Positions 1-8,157 of a DNA stretch of 64,000 bases are shown piece after piece; the first letter of the stretch is position 1, and every line of letters begins with the position of its first letter. Below the pieces are notes generated by a model. The model saw nothing but the letters and a program-made list of their open reading frames with translations, was not told the DNA's origin and did not search any database. The position numbers and the translations under genes are program-made. This DNA is from Serratia sp. AKBS12 (GTDB lineage: Bacteria > Pseudomonadota > Gammaproteobacteria > Enterobacterales > Enterobacteriaceae): positions 62,001 through 126,000 of the forward strand of contig NZ_JANUSB010000010.1 in assembly GCF_024793895.1 (NCBI RefSeq), read 5' to 3'.

Positions 1-126
1 CCCGGGGGGATTATTCCCATAATCATCCAGATCCTGACTATGGATGGTCAGGGCAATAACAACGGTAGTGAAGATAAATAATGCCCACACAAGCAAGCTC
101 AGAGGACGGTTGATTTCCAGGGCCAT
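1..126 (-). CDS. Small membrane protein, 5' part only (runs off the window)
   Basis: An open frame starts at the ATG at 126-124 and runs leftward off the window without a stop (41 codons seen). A good ribosome site (GAGGTG, 4 bases before the ATG) supports the start. The N-terminus MALEINRPLSLLVWALF leads into one hydrophobic helix (about residues 9-28), followed by a polar Asp/Asn-rich stretch, so it is probably a single-pass inner-membrane protein or a signal-anchored protein. I do not recognise the family. It is divergent from the T6SS operon and lies beyond the IS fragments, so it may belong to the same island or its flank. Confidence 0.55.
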   Translation of the reverse strand, partial: MALEINRPLSLLVWALFIFTTVVIALTIHSQDLDDYGNNPPG

Positions 127-168
127 ATAACACCTCAGGAAGGTGATAGTGAATATAAAATATAGCAC

Positions 169-184
169 ATCACTTATCAGTGAT
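169..184. promoter_or_regulatory. Palindrome upstream of the left-edge gene
   Basis: ATCACTTATCAGTGAT is an inverted repeat with 6-bp arms and a 4-bp spacer. It lies about 45 bp upstream of the - strand start at 126, next to an AT-rich stretch (151-165) that could hold a -10 element. The position fits an operator, but no regulator can be named. Confidence 0.25.
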
Positions 185-239
185 GAGTTTTACGCAACCT
201 GCATGAGAATGCCCATAATGTGGCGGGGAACCAGCTAAT

Positions 240-560
240 GTGGTTTTGTTCTCAGCCAATGTGATTTTGAGGCAGGGTCAGTGGATGACCGGAGCGGCGT
301 TACTTACTAGGAATACCGGTGTGTGTGGTGAGGATGTGGAATCAGCGCTGCGTTTTCTCTTTAACCTCATGGCACCAAAGACCTGGTCTGATTTTCCTTT
401 CCAGATCCGCCCGAAAATGCTGTACCTCGATAACGGGCCGGTGGCCAAAAGCCATGTCTTCCAGAATGTGCCGCATTCCCTGAAGTTTGACTGGCTGACG
501 GCCTACACCGGCAGGTAGGATGGCTTCGGACGACGGCACGACCCAAAGGTAAAGTGTAAG
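240..560 (+). pseudogene. Transposase fragment, integrase-core (DDE) type
   Basis: The frame from 240 to 518 encodes part of an integrase-core transposase. The segment around YLDNGPVAKSHVFQNV has the form of the second catalytic Asp region. The conserved continuation (a GRR..TARPKGKV-like stretch) can only be read by changing frame after about 505, so a frameshift has broken it. The N-terminal DNA-binding part, the third catalytic residue and the C-terminus are missing. This is a dead insertion-sequence remnant on the left flank of the T6SS genes. The family assignment below integrase core is not certain. Confidence 0.6.
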
Positions 561-633
561 TATCCCTTATAATCGAACCATTCACATTTAGAGAGCTTCC
601 GACATAGTCCATCTGCCAACGAAGGAGATCGCT

Positions 634-762
634 ATGCGTAAAGCCCGTTTTACTGAGCATCAGATCATCGCCGTGATTAAGTCCGTTGAAACCGGACGAA
701 CTGTTAAGGATGTTTGCCGCGAGGCTGGTATCTCTGAAGCGACTTACTACAACTGGAAATTT
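634..762 (+). pseudogene. IS3-family OrfA fragment (HTH part)
   Basis: MRKARFTEHQIIAVIKSVET and the following VKDVCREAGISEATYYNWK are typical of the helix-turn-helix OrfA of IS3-family elements (IS407-like group). A ribosome site (AAGGAG, 618-623) precedes the ATG. The match stops abruptly after about residue 43. The frame then runs into unrelated sequence that in another frame is the zinc-ribbon remnant. Neither OrfB nor the right inverted repeat is seen. It is therefore a 5' fragment left by deletion or recombination. Confidence 0.7.
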
Positions 763-773
763 AAAACGCGCAG

Positions 774-1070
774 ACTGCCCCCTATGACCGCTACACCTGC
801 CACCTCTGCGGATGCGCACTACTGCACCATCCCGAATACCGGACTGAACGCCCGTGGTTTGAACACAGGCCCGACGCGCTGCACTGCCCATATATTAATT
901 CTGAGCTGAAGGAGACCCGTCATACCCGGCAACTTAAATGTTATGTACCGGATACTCGTCCATTGGTCTGCCGGAGTGACTGACACTATAATGGCTGCGG
1001 CAGTGATTTCCAGGCACACGCACTTCCTGCCGTCATGCTGGAGCTTGGACGGATGGCATTACAGCCCTGA
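774..1070 (+). pseudogene. Zinc-ribbon protein remnant
   Basis: The third + frame reads a Cys/His-rich sequence (YDRYTCHLCGCALLHHPEYR, then ERPWFEHRPDALHCPY), with a later C..C pair after an in-frame TGA at 981-983. That TGA probably replaces a Trp codon. It resembles enterobacterial zinc-ribbon proteins often found near integrated elements. The 5' end is missing and is replaced by the IS3 fragment, so the gene is dead. The frame ends at the TGA at 1068-1070. Homology was judged by eye only. Confidence 0.45.
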
Positions 1071-1544
1071 TAGCAAATCAGGCTTTCCGTCGGATATAAC
1101 TCGAGTTTTTGGTGCCTTCTTCATGGGTATTCATGCGTAAATACTATGGGAAGGCATTGTCGTCGGTCGCAAGATTATAAATTCAGTTTCCTGCTATACC
1201 CCTTATTTATCTCCCCAGCTGTTCTGAACTATACATATGAAAATGAATGAATGTTTTTAATGTTGATACATTGACTTAAATCAATTAAAGATCACTTCAT
1301 TAACAATTTTCCTTATATCTTAACTATTACGACATAAATATTCGTTTGGCATGCTAAATGCAGTTCATTTTACTGACATGTTAGTGCTATTTACTATTAA
1401 CGATTAGCAGAAAATTCTTATTAATTTTATTTTTACCGATTAAAGATCTGTATATTTGATCTTGTGCCGATCATTATTCTATTATCGCGTGCAAAGCATT
1501 TTAGGCTAAAAAGTGTGCACAGCGATAAACCGAGGGATGATGAA
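1071..1544 (+). promoter_or_regulatory. AT-rich promoter region of the T6SS operon
   Basis: This 474-bp gap without genes is much more AT-rich than its surroundings, especially 1230-1480, which would suit H-NS silencing. At 1346-1362 the sequence TTGGCATGCTAAATGCA has GG and GC separated by exactly 10 bases, which is the -24/-12 layout of sigma-54 promoters. It lies about 180 bp upstream of tssB. Several sigma-70-like AT-rich hexamers also occur, and I cannot choose among them. Confidence 0.45.
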
Positions 1545-2042
1545 ATGGCTGATAGTTTCCAGAATGAAGTGCCAAAGGCACGTATTAATTTAAAACTTGA
1601 TCTGCATACGGGGGGCGCGAGCAAGAAAACTGAGCTCCCCCTGAAATTACTGGTGGCGGGCGACTTCAGTAATGGTCAGGAGTCTGCGCCACTGTCTGAG
1701 CGCAAAAAAGTTAACTTGAACAAAAATAACTTCGACTCAGTTCTTGCCGAATATTCCCCAAAAGTAAATCTGACCGTTAAAAACACGCTTGCTGATGATG
1801 GCAGCGAAGACAGCATCAGTCTGACCTTCCAGAGCATGAACGATTTCACCCCCGAGCAGGTTTCCCGGCAGATCCCTCAGCTGAAAGCGATGCTTTCCAT
1901 GCGCAACCTGCTTCGCGATTTAAAAGCTAACCTGCTGGACAATCAGGCTTTCCGAAAGGAACTGGAAAAAATTCTGCTCGACCCGGCCTTAAGCGCAGAA
2001 CTCCGAGCCGAACTCTCAGCCCTGGCACCTAAGCAGCCATAA
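1545..2042 (+). CDS. tssB: T6SS contractile sheath small subunit TssB (VipA)
   Basis: A 165-aa protein of the VipA/ImpB family. TssB pairs with TssC to build the contractile sheath that drives the Hcp tube out of the cell. The N-terminal region (FQNEVPKARINLKLDL), the LPLKLLVAGDFS strand and the C-terminal helices (MLSMRNLLRDLKANL) are characteristic. The open frame extends further upstream, but the ATG at 1545 has a GAGGG ribosome site 8 bases away and gives the family-like N-terminus. It is the first gene of a long collinear T6SS operon; tssC follows after 39 bp. Confidence 0.95.
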   Translation: MADSFQNEVPKARINLKLDLHTGGASKKTELPLKLLVAGDFSNGQESAPLSERKKVNLNKNNFDSVLAEYSPKVNLTVKNTLADDGSEDSISLTFQSMNDFTPEQVSRQIPQLKAMLSMRNLLRDLKANLLDNQAFRKELEKILLDPALSAELRAELSALAPKQP

Positions 2043-2081
2043 CTGTCACGATGATTTAACGGATTAATAAGGAAGATGCTG

Positions 2082-3623
2082 ATGTCAGTAAAAAATGAGA
2101 ATGTCACAGGTGGCGAAAGCGTGGAGCTTGAACGTCCTGCTGCGGGAGGGGTCTACGCGTCCCTGTTTGAAAAAATCAATCTGAGCCCGGTGTCCGAGCT
2201 GAGTGCGCTGGACATCTGGCAGGATGCGCAGGCGATGTCGGATGCGACTGCGGATGAACGATTAACGGCCGGGATGCAGGTATTCCTGGAATGCCTGACA
2301 AAAGCGGGCTCAAAAGTTGAAAAACTCGACAAAAACCTGATTGACCATCATATCGCTGAGCTGGACTACCAGATTAGCCGTCAGCTGGATGCGGTAATGC
2401 ACAGCGAAGAATTTCAGGCGGTAGAAAGTCTGTGGCGCGGCGTGAAATCCCTGGTGGACAAAACCGATTTCCGCCAGAACGTGAAAACCGAGCTGCTGGA
2501 CATGTCCAAAAAAGACCTGCGTCAGGACTTCGAAGACAGCCCGGAAATCATTCAGAGTGGGTTGTATAAACATACATATATTGATGAGTATGACACCCCG
2601 GGTGGAGAGCCGATTGCCGCGCTGATTTCTGCTTACGAATTTGATGCGTCTGCGCAGGATATTGCCCTGCTGCGCAATATTTCTAAAGTGTCTGCCGCAG
2701 CGCATATGCCGTTTATCGGCTCTGCCGGCCCTAAATTCTTCCTGAAAGACAGCATGGAGGAGGTGGCGGCCATCAAGGATATTGGTAACTACTTTGATCG
2801 CGCTGAATATATTAAGTGGAAATCCTTCCGCGAGACGGACGATGCCCGCTATATCGGTCTGGTGATGCCGCGCGTGCTGGGTCGTCTGCCGTATGGTCCG
2901 GACACCGTGCCGGTGCGCAGCTTCAACTATGTTGAAGAAGTGAAAGGCCCGGAACACGACAAATACCTGTGGACCAACGCATCCTTTGCTTTTGCCTCCA
3001 ACATGGTGCGCAGTTTTATCAATAACGGCTGGTGCGTACAAATTCGTGGCCCGCAGGCCGGCGGTGCCGTGCAGGATCTGCCTATTCATCTGTACGATTT
3101 GGGTACCGGCAATCAGGTGAAGATCCCGTCAGAAGTGATGATCCCGGAAACCCGCGAATTTGAATTTGCGAATCTGGGCTTTATTCCCCTGTCCTACTAC
3201 AAGAACCGCGATTACAGCTGTTTCTTCTCGGCTAATTCCACCCAGAAACCGGCACTGTATGACACCGCCGATGCAACGGCCAACAGCCGCATCAATGCCC
3301 GTCTGCCGTACATCTTCCTGCTGTCGCGAATCGCCCACTACCTGAAGCTTATTCAGCGTGAAAACATCGGTACGACGAAAGACCGTCGTTTGCTGGAGCT
3401 TGAGCTCAACACCTGGGTTCGCAGTCTGGTAACCGAAATGACCGACCCGGGCGACGAGCTGCAGGCCTCTCACCCGCTGCGTGACGCCAAAGTGGTAGTG
3501 GAAGACATTGAGGATAACCCGGGCTTCTTCCGCGTGAAGCTGTACGCCGTGCCGCACTTTCAGGTGGAAGGCATGGATGTCAACCTGTCGCTGGTTTCCC
3601 AGATGCCGAAAGCGAAATCGTAA
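2082..3623 (+). CDS. tssC: T6SS contractile sheath large subunit TssC (VipB)
   Basis: The 513-aa protein is the VipB/EvpB-type sheath subunit that assembles with TssB and is disassembled by ClpV after contraction. Family features are visible: the LTAGMQVFLECLT region, the SLWRGVKSLVDKTDF segment, and the conserved C-terminal half with PRVLGRLPYGPDT and RIAHYLKLIQRENIG. Two ATGs are possible (2076 and 2082). GGAAG at 2071-2075 has proper spacing only to 2082, so that start is chosen. tssK follows 17 bp downstream. Confidence 0.95.
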   Translation: MSVKNENVTGGESVELERPAAGGVYASLFEKINLSPVSELSALDIWQDAQAMSDATADERLTAGMQVFLECLTKAGSKVEKLDKNLIDHHIAELDYQISRQLDAVMHSEEFQAVESLWRGVKSLVDKTDFRQNVKTELLDMSKKDLRQDFEDSPEIIQSGLYKHTYIDEYDTPGGEPIAALISAYEFDASAQDIALLRNISKVSAAAHMPFIGSAGPKFFLKDSMEEVAAIKDIGNYFDRAEYIKWKSFRETDDARYIGLVMPRVLGRLPYGPDTVPVRSFNYVEEVKGPEHDKYLWTNASFAFASNMVRSFINNGWCVQIRGPQAGGAVQDLPIHLYDLGTGNQVKIPSEVMIPETREFEFANLGFIPLSYYKNRDYSCFFSANSTQKPALYDTADATANSRINARLPYIFLLSRIAHYLKLIQRENIGTTKDRRLLELELNTWVRSLVTEMTDPGDELQASHPLRDAKVVVEDIEDNPGFFRVKLYAVPHFQVEGMDVNLSLVSQMPKAKS

Positions 3624-3640
3624 GCTAAGGCAGGAAGCCA

Positions 3641-4981
3641 ATGAAAACGGAACAACCGTTATGGGGCAGGGGCGTTATGATCTCTCCTCAGCACTTCCAG
3701 CAACAGGTCGCGTATGCGGCCTGGTCCGCGGAATGCATCGCCCGGATGGGCCTCTCCCATCCCTGGGGCGTGATAAATGTCGTTTTCGAGCCGGATGCAC
3801 TGAAACTGGGCCGCCTGCAGGCCCGTCATTTGCACATCCGCTTCCCCGACGGCACGCTTATCGACACGGATAATGCCGATGACCTGCCGCCGGTGCTGGC
3901 GTTTGAGGGTGAATCACAGGAAGTAGTGGTGGTTCTGGCGCTTCCGCTGCTGCGGGCGAATGGCGGTAACTGTCTCAAACCCGATGAGGTGGCCGAGCGT
4001 CCTGTGCGTTATCGCCAGCGCTGGCGGGATGTCCGCAACACCTTTGGGGAAGATACCCGCCAGATTGCAGTGATGCGCCCGGAGCTGACGCTGCGGTTTG
4101 CACATCAGAACAATAGCGATTACCTGACCTGTCCGGTCGCCCGCCTGCAACAGGATTCGCAGGGGGAGTGGAAACTTGATGAGACGTTTCTCCCGCCGCT
4201 CCTTACCATCCAGGGCAGTCGCTGGCTGGTGGCCCAGCTGGAACAACTGATGACGCAACTGCGCGCCCGTCTGAGTCGACTGATGGACATGCGTCGTGAA
4301 AGTAACGAACGCATGGCCGACTTTGCCGTGGCTGATGTGTCTTTGTTCTGGCTGCTCAATGCCCTGAACAGCGCAGAACCCATGCTTGGACAGTTTCAGC
4401 GATACCCGCAAAGTCCGCCTGAGCGTCTGTATCCGGAGCTGGCAAGGCTCGCGGGCAGTCTGCTGACCTTCTCGCTTGAGCATCAGGTGAGTGCTATTCC
4501 TGTCTGGCAACATGAGCAACTGAATAATGTCTTCCCGCCGCTGTTTGACTTACTGGGCGACCTGCTGGAAGCCAGCCTGCCGTCGCGGGTAGTAGCAATT
4601 GAGCTTGAGCATGATGCCCGGCTTCACTTCTGGCAGGCCCGTCTGCATGACCCACGTCTGCGCGAAGGGGCGGATTACTACCTTTCCGTACGTTCACCGA
4701 TGCCGGTGGCGCAACTGCAGGAGCAGTTCCCGCGCCAGTGCAAGATCGGTAGCCCCGATCATGTCAGGAGCATCGTCAATTCATCACGGGTGGGCGTGCC
4801 TCTGATGCCACTGCGTCATGTGCCGGCAGCCATTCCACTGCGTCTGGAAAATCAGTATTTCAGCCTTGATGCCTCTCATCCTCTGGCCAGCGAAATGCTC
4901 ACGGGCGGCACCTGTATGTTCTACGTGCCGGGCATGCTCGGCGAGCCTGAACTTGAACTCTTTGCGGTATTAAGAACATGA
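3641..4981 (+). CDS. tssK: T6SS baseplate protein TssK
   Basis: A 446-aa TssK (VasE/ImpJ). TssK trimers link the baseplate wedges (TssE, F, G) to the cytoplasmic face of the TssLM membrane complex. The N-terminus contains the typical M.SPQHFQQQ motif and the shell-like domain (VNVVF-type strands and LPPVLAFEG); a helical middle and a C-terminal receptor-like domain follow. AGGAAG lies 5-8 bases before the ATG. The stop codon overlaps the tssL start (ATGA), so the two are translationally coupled. Confidence 0.93.
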   Translation: MKTEQPLWGRGVMISPQHFQQQVAYAAWSAECIARMGLSHPWGVINVVFEPDALKLGRLQARHLHIRFPDGTLIDTDNADDLPPVLAFEGESQEVVVVLALPLLRANGGNCLKPDEVAERPVRYRQRWRDVRNTFGEDTRQIAVMRPELTLRFAHQNNSDYLTCPVARLQQDSQGEWKLDETFLPPLLTIQGSRWLVAQLEQLMTQLRARLSRLMDMRRESNERMADFAVADVSLFWLLNALNSAEPMLGQFQRYPQSPPERLYPELARLAGSLLTFSLEHQVSAIPVWQHEQLNNVFPPLFDLLGDLLEASLPSRVVAIELEHDARLHFWQARLHDPRLREGADYYLSVRSPMPVAQLQEQFPRQCKIGSPDHVRSIVNSSRVGVPLMPLRHVPAAIPLRLENQYFSLDASHPLASEMLTGGTCMFYVPGMLGEPELELFAVLRT

Positions 4982-5667
4982 GTGAGCGTAAACGCGGCTC
5001 GGCCGCGCCCATTGATATTGATGCCCTGCTGCAGGACACCTGGCTGCAGATAATCAGCCTGCGTCACGGTCCGACATTTCAGGATGGAGAAGGGCGCACG
5101 TTGTGGGAATGCTGCATTGCCGATGTCGAACGCGTGCAGCGTGAGCTGAAGGCGAGCGAACTCGATGAAGCCAGCTGTCAGCATATTCTCACAGCCCAAT
5201 GTGCGCTGCTTGATGAGGCGGTCAAAGGTCGTGGTGTGGAGGATGACGCCTGTGTGCAGTGGTATGACATTCCCCTGCAGGGGCATTTCCTCGGCACCAT
5301 GGACGCCGGTGATACGCTGTGCGATCGGATGCGTGATGTGCTGCGCGAACCGGCGCCTGACCACGCTGTTGTGACCTGCTTTCAGCGGGTCATGATGCTA
5401 GGGTTCCTCGGCAGTTTCCGTTCTCTGAACGATCCGGAGCGCCAAAAACTCGTCAACGCACTCAGTAAACATGTCACGCCATTCAGCTATCCGCAAACCC
5501 ATCCGATACTGGCGGAAAGCCGTACCGGACGAGGAATGGGTGGCTGGCTGGCGTCATGGCCCGTGCGTATCGGCCTGAGCGTGGTGGTGGTTGCCGCACT
5601 CTGGTGGGGACTGGATCACTGGTTGGATCAGACGCTGTTGGCCCTGCTACCGGGAGCAGTGAAATGA
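4978..5667 (+). CDS. tssL: T6SS membrane complex protein TssL (DotU)
   Basis: A 229-aa DotU-type protein. The cytoplasmic N-terminal domain has the IDALLQDTWLQIISLRHG start and the conserved helix around HILTAQCALLDEAV. One C-terminal transmembrane helix (about residues 196-216) is followed by a short periplasmic tail. TssL recruits the baseplate and forms the trans-envelope channel with TssM and TssJ. This version has no fused peptidoglycan-binding domain; the next gene supplies an OmpA-like domain on a separate protein. It overlaps tssK by 4 bp and the next gene by 4 bp. Confidence 0.92.
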   Translation: MSERKRGSAAPIDIDALLQDTWLQIISLRHGPTFQDGEGRTLWECCIADVERVQRELKASELDEASCQHILTAQCALLDEAVKGRGVEDDACVQWYDIPLQGHFLGTMDAGDTLCDRMRDVLREPAPDHAVVTCFQRVMMLGFLGSFRSLNDPERQKLVNALSKHVTPFSYPQTHPILAESRTGRGMGGWLASWPVRIGLSVVVVAALWWGLDHWLDQTLLALLPGAVK

Positions 5668-7376
5668 GTCCTGCACAACAGCGCGGGCTTGCGCTGTGGG
5701 CCGCCCTGCTGAGTGCAGTGGTCTGCCTGGGTTTCCTACCGGGCACTCGCCTGGTTTCTGTGCTCGTTCTACTGGCGGTGCTTGGGTTAATCCTGGTGTT
5801 CTGGACTGTCGCCAGTCGCCGTGCTGGGCATGACCTCACCCTGTGTCTGGACGGCCTCCCCGAAGCCACTTACCGTCAGCCCGTGGTGCTGGTCTGTGGC
5901 GATCTGCCGCTGGCATGTATGCAGCAGTCACCGGTGCTCACTGTCACGCAGGGATGCTGGATCCGCCTGGAGGATCATCAGGATCTGGAGCAGGTAGCCC
6001 GCCAGGTACTGTGGCTGCGCCCAGACTGGGGTCGTCAGCTGTCGGTGATGGTCAGCGTCTGTCCGCAGAAACACGCCGACAGCGAGCGCCTTACCAGCCG
6101 CTTGCTGGCTCTGCGCTGGCAAATCAGCCAACTGCGGAAAGAAACAGGTCATTCTGTGCCGCTGGTTCTGAATGGTCAGATTGGCAGCGCGATGACGAAT
6201 GACTTGCTCTGGCAGGTGGCTATCCCGGGGGAAGGGGTGAGGGTCTGGCGTGAGTCTTCTGCACCGAGCTCAATCGCTGCGTGGGTCACCACCGGTGGGT
6301 CGCCTGCGATGCAGCAACAGGTGTTGATGAACAGCCTGATGGGCTGGTTCCATCAGCACGTCCAGGCTGTCTTTATGGATGAGAACCCCGATGTTCCTGT
6401 CATTACACCTGTTGCGGTGCTGTGGGGAATGGGACCGATCCTGGCCGGAAGTCTGGCCACATCGGCCTGGACGGCGTGGCTTTCTCGTCACGCTGCAATA
6501 CAGCAGGTGGCGGGCTGGCAGCCGGTGGGAACGGACAGTACGGTTATACCTCCCTTCCCGGATTTTATCCTGCCGCTGTTGCCGGAAGGGCGAGGCCTGA
6601 CGCCGTGTGGGCGTACCTGCCGTTGTGCGCTCGGGCTTTTCACGCTGGCGGCGATTGCAGCGCTGCTCAGCAGTGGTTGGAACAATCGCCAGTTGCTGCA
6701 ACGTGTGAGCTTCGATATTGCCCGCTATGACCGTATTCCGATGCATGATTTCGGCCCAAAAGCCGACGCCGTTGCCGTTCTGCGTGACGATGCGGCAGAG
6801 CTGGATGACTGGGCGCGCAATGGCGTACCGGCGCGGATGGGCCTCGGTCTGTATCAGGGGAAGCATCTGCGCATGCCGGTGCTGGATGCGCTCCGCTCCT
6901 ATGTGCCACCACCACCGCCGCCTGAACCGCAGCCAAAACCCAAACCGGTACCGAAAATTGTCCGTCTCGACAGCATGTCGTTGTTCGATTCGGGTAAATC
7001 GGCGCTGAAAGCCGGATCCACCAAAATGCTGGTGAACTCGCTGGTCGGCGTTAAGGCGAAACCGGGCTGGCTGATTGTCGTGTCCGGCCATACCGATAAC
7101 ACCGGCAATCCGCCACTGAACCAGACGCTCTCTCAGAAGCGCGCCGAAGCGGTACGCGACTGGATGCGTGACACCGGGGACGTGCCGGAAAGCTGTTTTG
7201 CGGTGCAGGGCTATGGCGAAAGTCGTCCTGTTGCAACCAATGACACCCCGGCAGGGCGTGCGCTCAACCGCCGTGTCGAAATCAGTCTGGTACCGCAGGC
7301 CAATGCCTGCCAGATACCGGGCCACACCCAGGCGTCATCGCAGGATGATGGCGCATTACAACACAATGGAGAGTAA
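5664..7376 (+). CDS. OmpA-family membrane protein of the T6SS (TagL-like)
   Basis: This 570-aa protein probably anchors the T6SS membrane complex to peptidoglycan. Two helices lie close together at the N-terminus (about residues 8-26 and 29-50), with further hydrophobic segments near 248-272 and 318-338. A proline-rich linker (VPPPPPPEPQPKPKPVPK) leads to a C-terminal OmpA-like domain (about residues 432-545) with the GHTDNTG, NQTLSQKRAEAV and GRALNRRVEISL motifs that bind diaminopimelate-type peptidoglycan. The frame is open for 36 codons upstream, but the ATG at 5664 overlaps the tssL stop (ATGA) and gives a sensible membrane N-terminus. Confidence 0.85.
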   Translation: MSPAQQRGLALWAALLSAVVCLGFLPGTRLVSVLVLLAVLGLILVFWTVASRRAGHDLTLCLDGLPEATYRQPVVLVCGDLPLACMQQSPVLTVTQGCWIRLEDHQDLEQVARQVLWLRPDWGRQLSVMVSVCPQKHADSERLTSRLLALRWQISQLRKETGHSVPLVLNGQIGSAMTNDLLWQVAIPGEGVRVWRESSAPSSIAAWVTTGGSPAMQQQVLMNSLMGWFHQHVQAVFMDENPDVPVITPVAVLWGMGPILAGSLATSAWTAWLSRHAAIQQVAGWQPVGTDSTVIPPFPDFILPLLPEGRGLTPCGRTCRCALGLFTLAAIAALLSSGWNNRQLLQRVSFDIARYDRIPMHDFGPKADAVAVLRDDAAELDDWARNGVPARMGLGLYQGKHLRMPVLDALRSYVPPPPPPEPQPKPKPVPKIVRLDSMSLFDSGKSALKAGSTKMLVNSLVGVKAKPGWLIVVSGHTDNTGNPPLNQTLSQKRAEAVRDWMRDTGDVPESCFAVQGYGESRPVATNDTPAGRALNRRVEISLVPQANACQIPGHTQASSQDDGALQHNGE

Positions 7377-7380
7377 TTCC

Positions 7381-7872
7381 ATGGCAATTCCTGTTTATCT
7401 CTGGCTGAAGGACGACGGCGGCACTGGCATTAAAGGTTCTGTGGACGTTCAGGATCGTGAAGGCAGCATCGAAGTTGTCGCTCAGGAACATAACCTGTAC
7501 ATCCCGACCGACAACAATACCGGCAAACTGACCGGTACCCGTATCCACACCCCGTTCCTGTTCACCAAGGAAATCGACTCGTCCAGCCCGTACCTGTACA
7601 AGGCTGTGACCACCGGTCAGACCCTCAAGTCTGCGGAATTCAAGTGGTACAAAATCAACGACGCGGGCCAGGAGGTGGAGTACTTCAACACCAAACTTGA
7701 GAATGTGAAAGTGGTGAAAGTGAATCCGGTGATGCACGACATCAAGGATCCTTCTTACGAGAAGCACAACCACCTTGAGCAGATCGAGCTGCGTTACGAA
7801 AAAATCACCTGGACCTACAAAGACGGCAACATCATTCATTTCGATTCATGGAATGAACGCGCCACCGCGTAA
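7381..7872 (+). CDS. hcp: T6SS tube protein Hcp (TssD)
   Basis: A 163-aa Hcp that stacks as hexameric rings to form the secreted tube inside the TssBC sheath. It begins MAIPVYLWLKDDGGTGIKGS and contains the conserved LTGTRIHTPFLFTKEIDSSS and YEKITWTYKDGNIIHFDSW segments. A GGAGAG ribosome site lies 6-7 bases before the ATG. A repeat element begins at the base after its stop, and a strong terminator hairpin follows 136 bp downstream, which would let hcp be transcribed in excess over clpV. Confidence 0.95.
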   Translation: MAIPVYLWLKDDGGTGIKGSVDVQDREGSIEVVAQEHNLYIPTDNNTGKLTGTRIHTPFLFTKEIDSSSPYLYKAVTTGQTLKSAEFKWYKINDAGQEVEYFNTKLENVKVVKVNPVMHDIKDPSYEKHNHLEQIELRYEKITWTYKDGNIIHFDSWNERATA

Positions 7873-7999
7873 GTTACCCGTCATATTTCGTATCGCCGCG
7901 GTGTTGGCCGCCTGCGCTTACCCCGGTCACGTACTTTTGTACGCTCCCGAGGATGCGCTTAGTTGCCGCCTTGCTGCACTACGAACTATTTAGGGTAAC
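7873..7999. repeat. Miniature inverted-repeat element (enterobacterial intergenic type)
   Basis: A 127-bp element bounded by GTTACCC (7873-7879) and GGGTAAC (7993-7999), with imperfect inner terminal repeats (TTTCGTA against TACGAA). A hairpin at its middle (GTACTTTTGTAC) recalls the short palindromic intergenic repeats common in Serratia and Yersinia. It codes for nothing apparent. It is inserted directly after the hcp stop codon, inside the T6SS operon. Confidence 0.6.
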
Positions 8000-8007
8000 A
8001 GTCACGA

Positions 8008-8033
8008 CGGGCAGTCTCTGCTGCCCGCTTTTT
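8008..8033 (+). terminator. Rho-independent terminator between hcp and clpV
   Basis: A 7-bp GC-rich stem (CGGGCAG at 8008-8014 with CTGCCCG at 8021-8027, 6-base loop) is followed by CTTTTT. It lies 136 bp after hcp and 124 bp before clpV. It probably ends or attenuates the tssB-hcp transcript, so clpV onward may need readthrough or its own promoter. Confidence 0.7.
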
Positions 8034-8157
8034 GCTGAGCGCCTGCGATGTCGGGCGCTGAGTAAAAATCAAAATCCACCTTCCTGACCTGATGCGCTTT
8101 GGTAAATAAACAGCGAGGGGCGGTAGCGTGTCCAGGAACCGACAAAGAGAGAAATTC

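Noticed and set aside
1..1544. Left-end copy of the tRNA-Phe 3' end that would define the island
   Set aside because: I looked for TGGTGCCCGGACTCGG and its complement in the left flank and found none; the other island end is probably outside the window.
6270..7325. 351-codon - strand frame opposite the OmpA-family gene
   Set aside because: The + strand product has membrane helices and a complete OmpA-like domain in operon context; the antisense frame shows nothing.
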